This document shows, one piece after another, positions 17,969 to 26,847 of a stretch of 64,000 nt of DNA. The DNA lies in NCBI RefSeq assembly GCF_019317285.1, contig NZ_CP079218.1:3906001-3970000 (forward strand), in the 5' to 3' direction. Position numbers and translations under genes: made by a program. Positions within the stretch are counted from its first letter, which is position 1. Every line of letters starts with the position of its first letter. Source of the stretch: Pedobacter sp. D749 (GTDB lineage: Bacteria > Bacteroidota > Bacteroidia > Sphingobacteriales > Sphingobacteriaceae). Below the pieces are notes generated by a model that ran no database searches, was not told the origin of the DNA, and saw only the letters and a list, made by a program, of their open reading frames with translations.

Positions 17969-18811
17969 CTAACCTAAATTAATGCCATCGGGTGCCGAAA
18001 CTTTAGTGCCAGCAGCTTTTGTTGAATCGCTGTTGCCTATAAAATCCCAACTGTTAAGGGCTTGTATAGCATGATGCGCCGTTAAATCAAACTGAACCGG
18101 AACAATAGAAACATAATTATGCTCCAAAGCCCAAACATCGGTATCTTCTCCTTTGTCGAAATTTTCGAAAACACCCGTTAGCCAATAATATGGGCGTTTG
18201 TAAGGATCTGTTCTTTCATCAAATTCTTCCATCCATTTGGCATTGGCCTGGCGGCAAACCTTAACCCCTTTTAGGTTGTCGCCTTTCGGAAAATTCACAT
18301 TTAAGAGTGTGCCTTCAGGCAAACCGTTCGCTAAAACCTGCTCACAAATATTTTTAATGTATTTTTTGGTATAACTAAAATCGGCATCGGCAGCAAAATC
18401 ATCGAGGGAGAAACCAATAGATGGAATTCTTTCTATCGCACCCTCTACCGCAGCAGACATAGTACCCGAATAAAGTACATTGATCGAATTATTTAATCCA
18501 TGGTTAATTCCTGACACGCATAAATCAGGTTTTTTACCTTTAAAAATCTTATTGACGGCAATTTTAACGCAATCAACCGGGGTACCGCTGCATTTATACA
18601 TTTCTACACCTGCATAAAGATCAACCTTATCAAAACGGATCGGTTTACCTATCGTAATAGCATGGCCCATTCCACTTTGAGGGCTATCTGGTGCCACCAC
18701 CACCACATTGCCGAGCTCCTGCATTACTTCCATTAAATTTTTTATTCCTGTAGCTGTAATCCCATCATCATTTACAACTAAAATATTTGGTTTTGTGCCC
18801 TGCTTTGTCAT
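17969..18811 (-). CDS. surE: 5'/3'-nucleotidase SurE
   Basis: The start at 18811 (MTKQGTKPNILVVNDDG) is preferred over an upstream ATG at 18847, because the SurE fold begins at ILVVNDDG. The 280-residue protein carries the metal-binding Asp-Asp of VNDDG, the segment VVAPDSPQSGMGHAIT, the motif SGINHGLNNSINVLYSGTMSAA with its metal-ligand Asn, and a C-terminal LTAHHAIQAL. SurE removes phosphate from nucleoside monophosphates and helps stationary-phase survival. The stop codon touches the next gene, so translational coupling is likely. Confidence 0.95.
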   Translation of the reverse strand: MTKQGTKPNILVVNDDGITATGIKNLMEVMQELGNVVVVAPDSPQSGMGHAITIGKPIRFDKVDLYAGVEMYKCSGTPVDCVKIAVNKIFKGKKPDLCVSGINHGLNNSINVLYSGTMSAAVEGAIERIPSIGFSLDDFAADADFSYTKKYIKNICEQVLANGLPEGTLLNVNFPKGDNLKGVKVCRQANAKWMEEFDERTDPYKRPYYWLTGVFENFDKGEDTDVWALEHNYVSIVPVQFDLTAHHAIQALNSWDFIGNSDSTKAAGTKVSAPDGINLG

Positions 18812-18910
18812 GCCTGTAAAAATACAGATTATAAATTCAAGGCACAATAAACCACCATTTTTATACTAAAACCATTTATCCCTGGCTTTTTAGTTTAGAA
18901 ATTAAAATTA

Positions 18911-18942
18911 TTTCTTTCCCTGCCGGAAAGCATCTATATTTG
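18911..18942 (+). promoter_or_regulatory. Candidate Bacteroidota promoter (TTTC-N20-TATATTTG)
   Basis: The -7 box TATATTTG at 18935-18942 matches TAnnTTTG exactly, and a TTTC at 18911-18914 sits at the usual -33 distance. It would transcribe the short leader frame at 18962 and the M16 peptidase gene. Confidence 0.45.
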
Positions 18943-18961
18943 AACAAATAACTTATTAAAA

Positions 18962-19036
18962 ATGAATACTGTATTTAAGATCACTCTTAAACCACAGAGA
19001 CCTATTCATGATCATAAACCAAAAACAATTCAATGA
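18962..19036 (+). CDS. Possible 24-residue leader peptide overlapping the M16 peptidase start
   Basis: ATG at 18962 opens a frame of 24 codons, rich in Lys, His and Pro, whose TGA (19034-19036) overlaps the ATG of the peptidase gene in an ATGA arrangement. This would allow translational coupling in an organism that rarely uses Shine-Dalgarno sequences. A chance frame is equally possible; the part AAACCACAGAGA also resembles dispersed filler sequence. Confidence 0.25.
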   Translation: MNTVFKITLKPQRPIHDHKPKTIQ

Positions 19037-21966
19037 AATTTAAACTATTTACTTTGGCTTGTTTTCTTATTACAGGTTCTTTAGCGAAGGCGCAAACAAT
19101 CTATCAATGGAAAACAGGAACATCTGGTGGCTTTACCTACAAGTACGTTACCAACGACCCAACCAAAACACGTTTTTATACGTTAAAAAACGGTTTGACT
19201 GTAATTTTATCTCAAAACAACAAAGAGCCAAATATTACTTACAAAATGGCGGTAAGAGCGGGCAGTAATACCGATCCGCGTACCAATACCGGTTTGGCGC
19301 ATTACTTAGAACACCTTTTATTTAAAGGAACAGATAAATTTGGAACGCTAAATTATGCCAAAGAGAAACCACTTTTAGATAAGATCGAAGCACTTTACGA
19401 AACGTACATCAAAACTACCGATCCGGCCAAACGTAAGGAGATTTATAAGGAAATAGACAAAACATCAGGCGAAGCTTCTAATTATTCTATCGCAAACGAA
19501 TACGATAAAATGATGAAATCGATCGGAAGTAATGCAACCAACGCGCATACCGCTGTAGAAGAAACCGTTTACGAAGAAGACCTTCCATCAAATGCCATTG
19601 ATAAATTTTTGGCTGTGCAGGCTGAGCGTTTCCGAAATCCTGTATTTCGCATCTTCCATACCGAATTAGAAGCTGTTTACGAAGAAAAAAACATCGGCAT
19701 GGATAACGATGGTCGTAAAATGTACGAAAAAATGTTATATGCATTGTTTCCAACACATAACTACGGCCAACAGACCACCATTGGTACTGTTGAACATTTG
19801 AAAAATCCATCCTTAGTCGAAATCAGAAAATATTACAACAAATATTATGTGCCTAATAATATGGCCTTAATTATGAGTGGTGATATTAATTATGATGATT
19901 TAATTAAAAAAATCGACAAAGATTTTGCTTACATGGTTCCTAAACCATTTGCACTTTACAACCCTGCGCCAGAAAAACCATTAACCCAGGTTCAAACGGT
20001 TGATATTTACGGTCCAAGTGCCGAAAACTTATATATTGCTTACCGGGGCTTTGCCCAAAATACCCACCAAAGTTTACTGTTAGATTTAATCGGAAGCATT
20101 TTATCTAATGGCAAAGCGGGTTTAATGGATATCAACATTAACCAGCAACAAAAAATGTTGCGTGCAGGTGCTGGTTATAACTCCATGAAAGATTACGGAA
20201 TCTTCATTTTATCTGGTTCTCCGAAAGCCGGACAAAGTTTAGAAGAGGCCCAAAAATTATTATTAGAGCAGGTAGAATTGCTTAAAAAAGGCGAGTTCGA
20301 CGAAAGCCTGATTAAAGCAACTGTTGCCAACATTAAACTGGCCGAACTACAAAGTTTTGACAATAACGACGTTCGCGCAGATTTTGCAATGAATGCCTTT
20401 ATCCAAAACCGCGGCACAGAATGGGATAAAACCTTAGCCTCAACCGATGCCATGGCCAAAGTAACCAAAAAGGAAATTGTAGAGTTTGCCAACAAGTTTT
20501 TCATTAATAACTATGCTGCTATCTTAAAACATAAAGGTGAAGACAAAAGCATTGTTAAAGTAGAAAAACCTACAATTACAGCAGTAAAAACCAATGCTAA
20601 CGAAGTTTCTCCATTTACCAAAAACATTATCGATGCTCCGGTAAAACCGATCGCACCTAAGTTTTTAGATTACACCAAAGACCTTAATTTTGGTAAAGCA
20701 GGTATTGCCGATGTAATTGCCATACAAAATACAGAAAATGGCATTTTCCGTATGGGTTACCGTTTTGATATGGGTTCTTATAACTACAAATTGCTGCCTT
20801 ATGCTGCGCAATACCTATCTTTTTTAAGTACCGATAAATATTCTGCAGAAGATATCAGCAAAGCATTCTATAATATTGCCTGTAGCTATAGTATCAATGT
20901 AGGTACTGATGTAACTACCGTTTCTATCACCGGTTTACAAGAGAATTTTGATAAAGCAGTGGCTTTGCTTGAAGATGTTTTAGCACATTGTAAACCAAAC
21001 GAAAAAGCTTTAGAAGATTTAAAAGGCCGTTTGTTAAAATCAAGAGATAACAACAAATTAAATAAATCGTCAATTCTAAGTGGTTTAATGAGTTATGCAC
21101 AGTATGGTGCAGATAATCCTTTTAATTACGGATTAACCAATGATGAGATCAAAAACATTAAATCGGCAGATTTGATCTACCTTTTACACAACCTTACCAA
21201 TTACAAACACACCATTACCTATTACGGACCTAAAACATTGCCTGCATTTTCTGCTGATATTGTAAAAGCACATCCATTGGCAAAAGAATTTACTGATGCT
21301 GCACCGCTTAAGAAATTTGTTTATACCAAAACCGATTCGAACAAAGTATACTTTGCCGATTACGATATGGTACAGGCCGAAATCCGTTGGGTACGCAATG
21401 GTGGATTGTACGATCCGGCAAATGCTGCAAAAATTGCTTTATTTAACAACTATTTTGGTGGTGGCATGGGTTCGGTTGTATTCCAAACCATCCGCGAATC
21501 TAAAGCCTTAGCTTATTCTACTTTTGCAGTATATTCTTCTCCAAACACCAAAGAGAAAGAGAATGCAATTATTGCTTATGTAGGTACACAGGCCGATAAA
21601 ATGAACGAAGCTGTAGCAGGTATGAATGAGTTATTAACCACTTTACCAGAGTCTGATAAATCATTTGACTTATCTAAAGCCAATACCTTAAACGGCCTCG
21701 AAACCAACCGTATTACTAAAGATGGTATTATCAACAGCTACCTGGCAGATAAAAAATTAGGTTTCGATCACGACTCAAGGATTGATGAATACGCCAACTT
21801 AAAGCCATTAACGTTTAATGATGTAAAATCATTCCATCAAAACAACCTTTCGGGCAAGCCATACAGCTATTGTGTTGTTGCGTCAGAGAAAAAAATCAAC
21901 ATGGCCGATTTAGCCAAATTTGGTCCGGTAACTAAATTGAGCTTAGAGCAGATTTTTGGATACTAA
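19033..21966 (+). CDS. M16 family zinc metallopeptidase, two-domain, periplasmic
   Basis: The 977-residue protein begins with a signal peptide (…ITGSLAKAQ). The first M16 domain has the inverted zinc motif HYLEH (His90, Glu93, His94), with the downstream acidic cluster AVEETVYEE supplying the third ligand. The second half (from about residue 540) repeats the fold without the zinc motif, including the GGGMGSVVFQTIRESKALAYS segment typical of the inactive partner domain. These pitrilysin-type enzymes form a clam-like chamber and degrade small peptides or unfolded fragments in the periplasm. The gene stands alone between surE (divergent) and a terminator. Confidence 0.92.
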   Translation: MKFKLFTLACFLITGSLAKAQTIYQWKTGTSGGFTYKYVTNDPTKTRFYTLKNGLTVILSQNNKEPNITYKMAVRAGSNTDPRTNTGLAHYLEHLLFKGTDKFGTLNYAKEKPLLDKIEALYETYIKTTDPAKRKEIYKEIDKTSGEASNYSIANEYDKMMKSIGSNATNAHTAVEETVYEEDLPSNAIDKFLAVQAERFRNPVFRIFHTELEAVYEEKNIGMDNDGRKMYEKMLYALFPTHNYGQQTTIGTVEHLKNPSLVEIRKYYNKYYVPNNMALIMSGDINYDDLIKKIDKDFAYMVPKPFALYNPAPEKPLTQVQTVDIYGPSAENLYIAYRGFAQNTHQSLLLDLIGSILSNGKAGLMDININQQQKMLRAGAGYNSMKDYGIFILSGSPKAGQSLEEAQKLLLEQVELLKKGEFDESLIKATVANIKLAELQSFDNNDVRADFAMNAFIQNRGTEWDKTLASTDAMAKVTKKEIVEFANKFFINNYAAILKHKGEDKSIVKVEKPTITAVKTNANEVSPFTKNIIDAPVKPIAPKFLDYTKDLNFGKAGIADVIAIQNTENGIFRMGYRFDMGSYNYKLLPYAAQYLSFLSTDKYSAEDISKAFYNIACSYSINVGTDVTTVSITGLQENFDKAVALLEDVLAHCKPNEKALEDLKGRLLKSRDNNKLNKSSILSGLMSYAQYGADNPFNYGLTNDEIKNIKSADLIYLLHNLTNYKHTITYYGPKTLPAFSADIVKAHPLAKEFTDAAPLKKFVYTKTDSNKVYFADYDMVQAEIRWVRNGGLYDPANAAKIALFNNYFGGGMGSVVFQTIRESKALAYSTFAVYSSPNTKEKENAIIAYVGTQADKMNEAVAGMNELLTTLPESDKSFDLSKANTLNGLETNRITKDGIINSYLADKKLGFDHDSRIDEYANLKPLTFNDVKSFHQNNLSGKPYSYCVVASEKKINMADLAKFGPVTKLSLEQIFGY

Positions 21967-21967
21967 C

Positions 21968-22003
21968 AAGGTTGAAGGTTTGAAGGCGGAGGGTTTAAGG
22001 TAA
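21968..22003. repeat. Degenerate GGTTTAAGGT-type filler repeat
   Basis: A purine-rich run of variations on AGGTTTGAAGGT/GGGTTTAAGGT directly behind the peptidase stop codon. The same word family builds the longer element at 36173-36286. Confidence 0.5.
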
Positions 22004-22032
22004 AAACCTTTGCCATAAAATTAAAATTGCAA

Positions 22033-22064
22033 GCGATTCCCGGAAACGGGGATCGCTTTTTTTA
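22033..22064 (+). terminator. Intrinsic terminator after the M16 peptidase gene
   Basis: GCGATTCCCG, loop GAAA, CGGGGATCGC followed by seven or more T residues: a strong stem with one G-T wobble and a T-tract. Confidence 0.85.
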
Positions 22065-22138
22065 TTTAGGTAAAATAGTTCGTTTCCATAGGATAATCGT
22101 TCAAATAAGTGCGATGAATATTTAATTATTAATAAAGG

Positions 22139-22318
22139 TTGGGAAAGCAGTGTTCCGTAGGTTTGTTAGCATTTCTCCCGGCTTTCCGATCTGATCTTTT
22201 TTGCCCAATACCTAAACGGCCAGGCCGCAAAAAAGGATCTCCCCTTCAATCCGGTTTAAAAACGAGATTTGTGCGACTATTTAGGGCTATAAAGCGTACA
22301 AAACCACCTCCCATAATT
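22139..22318. repeat. Probable dispersed repeat with internal inverted arms
   Basis: This noncoding stretch contains GATCTTTTTTGC and, 20-odd bases later, GCAAAAAAGGATC as near-inverse arms. A 63-codon frame runs through it on the plus strand but has no protein-like features (many Arg, Lys and Pro, no start context). From general familiarity with Sphingobacteriaceae intergenic DNA I suspect a multicopy element; only one copy lies in this window. Confidence 0.4.
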
Positions 22319-22326
22319 AATTATAG

Positions 22327-23376
22327 CTAAGCATATTTCAAGGTACTCAAAATTTCCTTCACCGAAAATTTAGCCCCGCAAACAAATTCATCAGCGGCTC
22401 CGTAGTAAATAGTCAGTTCATCTCCATTAACGATGTGGCCGTTTGTAAACACCACCTCGCCAAAGAAACCATGCAGTTCATAATCTGCTGTTGGCACCAT
22501 AATCGGTTCTTCGGTTCTGGCCAGTACTTTCGATGGATCATTTAAATCCATTAAAAAAGCACCCAGGCAATACTGATGTTTCCCGTTTGCACCGTGGTAG
22601 ATTTCGAGCCATCCTTCTACGGTTTTTATCGGTGCTGCACCGGCGCCCACACGGGCACTATCCCAGTGGTTAGGTCTCGTTTTAACAATACACTTGTGTT
22701 TACCCCAATGGATTCCATCTGGAGATTCGGCCAGCCAGATATAATTACCACCCAAAGCCACACTGCTAGGGCGGTGTAAAGCGTAAAATTTACCGTTAAT
22801 ACATTCTTCGAATATGGCGCAGTCTTTATTGTGCGGTGGGATAATCATACCGTGTTTCTCAAAACGCTTCCAATCTTTTGTGGTTCTTAATCCAACCCCT
22901 ACCCCATGCGCAGATACCGAGGTAAAAGTTAAATAGTAAGTGTTATCGATTAAGGATACACGGCAATCTTCAATGCCAAACGTTTCATCTTCTCCCTCAC
23001 CCTGCAGTAAAGGATAACCGGCTGGTTGGTAAAAATGTACACCATCATCACTGCAAACCAGCCTTAGATGCGATAACGTGGTTAAATAGTCAGCACCCTG
23101 ATAATTGATTACCCGTGGATCATTATCTGCCAAAGCAGGGTCTGACTCTGCTATCTCGATAATTTCGATGCCATTTTTTCTTAAAACCGGGAAAGAAATA
23201 AGCCCCTGTTTTTGCGCCGGCCGTTCTGCTACGCGTACCAGAAGCCATATTTTATTTTGAAAGGTAAAAACCCCGGGATTTAAAAGACAAACGATTTCTA
23301 GTCCTGCCCTACTGGCATTTAGCTCTTTTGGACATAAAATTGGGTTTTCGGGAAATCTTCTTGCAATATCGGACAT
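22327..23376 (-). CDS. GH130 family glycosidase/phosphorylase acting on beta-mannosides
   Basis: The 349-residue protein shows the five-bladed beta-propeller pattern of GH130: RFPENPILCPKEL at the start, FNPG-like LLNPGVF, the catalytic-region motif GIEDCRVSLIDNTYYLTFT, and KDCAIFEECINGKFYALHRP. GH130 enzymes either phosphorolyse or hydrolyse beta-mannosyl links (mannosyl-glucose, mannobiose, mannosyl-GlcNAc). There is no signal peptide, so it is cytoplasmic, which suits a phosphorylase; which phosphate-binding residues remain would need a structural alignment. It is probably read separately from csbD because a terminator lies between them. It could feed mannose-1-phosphate into the same metabolism as the GH92 locus. 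Confidence 0.85.
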   Translation of the reverse strand: MSDIARRFPENPILCPKELNASRAGLEIVCLLNPGVFTFQNKIWLLVRVAERPAQKQGLISFPVLRKNGIEIIEIAESDPALADNDPRVINYQGADYLTTLSHLRLVCSDDGVHFYQPAGYPLLQGEGEDETFGIEDCRVSLIDNTYYLTFTSVSAHGVGVGLRTTKDWKRFEKHGMIIPPHNKDCAIFEECINGKFYALHRPSSVALGGNYIWLAESPDGIHWGKHKCIVKTRPNHWDSARVGAGAAPIKTVEGWLEIYHGANGKHQYCLGAFLMDLNDPSKVLARTEEPIMVPTADYELHGFFGEVVFTNGHIVNGDELTIYYGAADEFVCGAKFSVKEILSTLKYA

Positions 23377-23396
23377 AAAAAATGTTTTTTAAAGCA

Positions 23397-23425
23397 AAAC
23401 AGGCGGCCAAATTGACCGCCTGTTT
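23397..23425 (-). terminator. Intrinsic terminator after csbD-like gene
   Basis: AAACAGGCGG / CCGCCTGTTT forms a perfect 10-bp stem with a nine-base loop between the csbD stop and the GH130 start; on the minus strand it is followed by a T-rich tract. Confidence 0.75.
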
Positions 23426-23442
23426 ATCTTATAGAATTGTGA

Positions 23443-23628
23443 CTATAATGAGTTAATCCATTTCACAAGTTCATCTCTTCCCTTGCCGGTTTTTTGTTGC
23501 AACTTGCCTAACAATTCATCGTCCTGGCCTTCTTCGTGCTTTAAATCATCATCGGTTAAATCTCCATACGCTTGTTTAACCTTACCTTTTATTTCGTTCC
23601 ACTTTCCTTTTAATTCTAACTTATCCAT
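23443..23628 (-). CDS. CsbD-family stress protein
   Basis: A 61-residue, highly charged, Cys-free protein matching the CsbD family over its whole length: ELKGKWNEIKGKVKQAYGDLTDDDL followed by a short Asp/Glu segment and a C-terminal amphipathic helix (ELLGKLQQKTGKGRDELVKWI). Members are abundant general-stress proteins of unknown mechanism, often induced by osmotic or envelope stress. It has its own terminator and is probably monocistronic. Confidence 0.9.
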   Translation of the reverse strand: MDKLELKGKWNEIKGKVKQAYGDLTDDDLKHEEGQDDELLGKLQQKTGKGRDELVKWINSL

Positions 23629-23823
23629 GCTCGTATTTTTTATGATAAAACATTCTAATTTCTAACTATATAACAGTTATCGCCTCTTTTTGTTTTGCTT
23701 TGAACTCATAAAACCAAATAACGGCCTGATTTTGCTTTACTCCACAGGGTTTTACAGATATTTTTAAGTATATTAAAAAATCATTTCAACAAACTATTCA
23801 TATTATCAACTAAACTCCTTAAT

Positions 23824-26800
23824 TTGATGAAAAAACTACTCTTTAGTATGCTTTTGTCTCTCGGTGTAATTTCGTTTGCTTTCGCACAAGGCAAGGTAAT
23901 TACCGGGAAAGTTACATCAGTCTCCGGACCAATTCCGGGTGTTAGTGTATTTGTAAAAGGCTTACCAGCTAACGGCACGCAGAGTGATGCCTCTGGAGCC
24001 TTTAAATTAACGGTTGCAGACGATGCAAAAACGCTAGTTTTCAGCTTTATCGGTTACAAAGCCAAAGAATTGCCAATAACTGGGCAAACTATAAACGTAA
24101 ATCTGGATGAAGAGAACAACACTTTGTCAGATGTGGTTGTGGTGGGATATGGTACGCAGAATAAACGGGATGTGACGGGATCAATAGCAAGAGTTACCGC
24201 AGCCGATTTGAAAGACAAACCCCTAACAACTATAGAAAGTGCCTTACAAGGTAAAGCGCCAGGGGTATTTATCAACTCTGGTAGTGGTAAACTGGGCCAG
24301 GCGCTTCAAATCCGGGTAAGGGGTATTTCTTCTATTTCGGCAAGTAACCAACCTTTATTCGTTATTGATGGCGTGCCAATAGTAAGTGAAGCATTGGGAA
24401 CCTATACAGAAGCGGATAACCCGCTTGCGGCCATTAGCCCAGATGATATAGAATCGATGGAAGTTTTAAAAGACGCCGCATCTGCAGCAATTTATGGAGC
24501 CAGGGGATCGAACGGGGTTGTGCTGATTACAACTAAAAAAGGCAAGGAAGGAAGAACCAATATCGATTTTGGCTATTATGCCGGCTTCAGCGATCCAACC
24601 AAAAAGGGCGAGTTTTTAAATGCCGATCAATACCGTCAATTATTAGATGCATCGTTTAAGTACAACAACTATGACAATGGAGACTATGCCAATGCTGCAG
24701 AAATGTGGAAAGATTATACGGGCACAGATGACTGGACGGGCAACAATAATACCAATTGGGTAAACGAAGCTTTTAGAAAAGGACATACTCAACAATACAA
24801 CTTAAATATTAATGGTGGTGATGCAAAAACAAGGTTTATGCTCTCCGGGAACTATAATAATAATGATGGAATTATAGTGAGCAACCGTTATGTACGTACT
24901 GGTGGTCGCTTAAGTGTAGACCATACTGTTTCGAAAATTTTAGATGTTGGAGGATCAGTTAATATCTCTAAAGTAGATAACTACCGTATTCCTACTGATA
25001 ATGCCTTCTCTAATCCATTACAATTAAATGCCTTGCCACCAATTCAGCCTGTACGTGATGCATCAGGTCAATTAAATGGTTCTACTGTTTATTATAACAG
25101 CTTAATTGATTATGATAATGGTAAAAATTTATCAACCACGTACAGAACTTTTGCCAATGCTTATGCAAGTTTAAAAATCACACCCGATTTAGTTTTTAGA
25201 AGTGAGTATGGTTTTGATTTTAACAATTTAGAAGAAGAACAGTTTTTAGGATCAAAAACACAGGACGGAGGTAGCACAGGAGGCTATTCTTCCGATTATA
25301 TGGCTAAATCTATAAACTTCAATACAAACAACACCCTTAATTACACCAAAACATTTAACGAAAAACATAACCTGAATGTATTGGCTGGTTTCGCCTTTCA
25401 AGATACGAAGTTCAGGTATTCATCTGTAACTGGAACTACTCTACCGTCAGACAGTTTTACTAAGATTGCAAGTGCAGCAGTAATTTCTGCGGGTGAATCT
25501 TCAGAAACCAGACACACTTTTGTTTCGTATCTGGCCAGGGTAAATTATAAATATGAAGAGAAATACCTGCTAAGTGCATCAATAAGAACGGATGGTTCAT
25601 CAAGGTTTGGTGTAAACAACAGGTATGGAACTTTCCCTGCAGTTTCGGCTGGCTGGATCATTAACCAGGAAGAGTTTTTAAAATCGAGTAGCTGGGTAAG
25701 TGTATTAAAACTTAGGGGAAGTTATGGTTTAACGGGTAATGCAGAAATTGGCGATTTTGCTTCCAGAAATTTATATCGTGGGGTTAACTACGCTGGTGTA
25801 GGTGGTACACGTCCGAGCCAGTTAGGCGATCCGAATTTAAGCTGGGAAAATACAACCAATTATAATATAGGTTTAGATTTTGGTTTATTCTCAGACCGGA
25901 TTTCGGGTACGGTTGAATATTACAAAAAGAAAACGACCGATTTACTGCTAAATGCACCAATTGCCGCCACAAATGGTTTTTCAACCATTACGAGGAACAT
26001 TGGCGATATGCAAAACAAGGGATTTGAATTCTCCTTAAATACCAGAAATTTTGTCGGGGAGTTTAAATGGTCTACCTCTTTTAATATCTCACTCAACAGA
26101 AATAAGGTTTTACGTTTGGTTGATGACCAACCTATTTATCCCGGAGGAAGATTTTTAGGTAGAATTGCTGTTGGAGAGCCACTTGGTTACTTTTATGGCA
26201 AAGCTTATGCAGGCGTAGATCCGGCCAATGGTGATGCCCTTTATTTTGTTGATGCATCAAGAACGGCAACAACCAATGACTATGCCCTTGCACAAAACCA
26301 AAAGCTTGGCGATCCAAACCCTAAATTCTATGGTGGCTTTGGCAATCATTTCTCTTTTAAAAATTTCGATCTGGATATTCAGTCGCAATTTGTTTCTGGT
26401 AATGATATTTATAATATGGCAGGTCCTTTCCAATCAGCAAACGGCGATTATTTTGATAACCAAACCATTGATCAGTTAAACTATTGGACACCTACCAACA
26501 CCATCACCACCATCCCACAACCAAGGTTTGGTAAAGGAAATGGAACAGGCTCGTCATCCAGATGGATACAAGATGGGTCTTATCTGAGGATGAAGAGTGT
26601 AACCTTGGGCTATAATATTCCCAAAGCCTTTATAAGTAAGTATAAATTACAAAATGTAAGGATATACGCATCTGCTCTTAACCTATTTACCATAACTGGT
26701 TATAAAGGTTACGATCCGGAAGTGAATACCCCGAGTGGTGGCTCGCTCCAGTCTGACAACATTCAACTCGGTCACGATTTTTATACTCCACCACAAGCAA

Positions 26801-26835
26801 GAACCATTACTTTCGGTGTAAACATTGGCTTATAA
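23824..26835 (+). CDS. SusC/RagA-type TonB-dependent receptor
   Basis: The 1003-residue protein has a signal peptide (MMKKLLFSMLLSLGVISFAFAQ), a carboxypeptidase-regulatory-like domain (about 25-105), a TonB plug (VVVGYGTQNKRDVTGSI, LFVIDGVPIV, KDAASAAIYGARGSNGVVLI) and a barrel ending TFGVNIGL. The SusD partner starts 12 bp downstream. No clear glycan-degrading gene follows the pair; the nearest is the GH130 gene on the opposite strand. The cargo is therefore unknown and could be a glycan, a peptide or a glycopeptide. The ATG at 23827 is an alternative start. Confidence 0.96.
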   Translation: MMKKLLFSMLLSLGVISFAFAQGKVITGKVTSVSGPIPGVSVFVKGLPANGTQSDASGAFKLTVADDAKTLVFSFIGYKAKELPITGQTINVNLDEENNTLSDVVVVGYGTQNKRDVTGSIARVTAADLKDKPLTTIESALQGKAPGVFINSGSGKLGQALQIRVRGISSISASNQPLFVIDGVPIVSEALGTYTEADNPLAAISPDDIESMEVLKDAASAAIYGARGSNGVVLITTKKGKEGRTNIDFGYYAGFSDPTKKGEFLNADQYRQLLDASFKYNNYDNGDYANAAEMWKDYTGTDDWTGNNNTNWVNEAFRKGHTQQYNLNINGGDAKTRFMLSGNYNNNDGIIVSNRYVRTGGRLSVDHTVSKILDVGGSVNISKVDNYRIPTDNAFSNPLQLNALPPIQPVRDASGQLNGSTVYYNSLIDYDNGKNLSTTYRTFANAYASLKITPDLVFRSEYGFDFNNLEEEQFLGSKTQDGGSTGGYSSDYMAKSINFNTNNTLNYTKTFNEKHNLNVLAGFAFQDTKFRYSSVTGTTLPSDSFTKIASAAVISAGESSETRHTFVSYLARVNYKYEEKYLLSASIRTDGSSRFGVNNRYGTFPAVSAGWIINQEEFLKSSSWVSVLKLRGSYGLTGNAEIGDFASRNLYRGVNYAGVGGTRPSQLGDPNLSWENTTNYNIGLDFGLFSDRISGTVEYYKKKTTDLLLNAPIAATNGFSTITRNIGDMQNKGFEFSLNTRNFVGEFKWSTSFNISLNRNKVLRLVDDQPIYPGGRFLGRIAVGEPLGYFYGKAYAGVDPANGDALYFVDASRTATTNDYALAQNQKLGDPNPKFYGGFGNHFSFKNFDLDIQSQFVSGNDIYNMAGPFQSANGDYFDNQTIDQLNYWTPTNTITTIPQPRFGKGNGTGSSSRWIQDGSYLRMKSVTLGYNIPKAFISKYKLQNVRIYASALNLFTITGYKGYDPEVNTPSGGSLQSDNIQLGHDFYTPPQARTITFGVNIGL

Positions 26836-26847
26836 AAACATTAGAAT

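Noticed and set aside
22139..22330. 63-codon plus-strand frame upstream of GH130
   Set aside because: It crosses a probable dispersed repeat with inverted arms; the Arg/Pro-rich product does not look like a protein.
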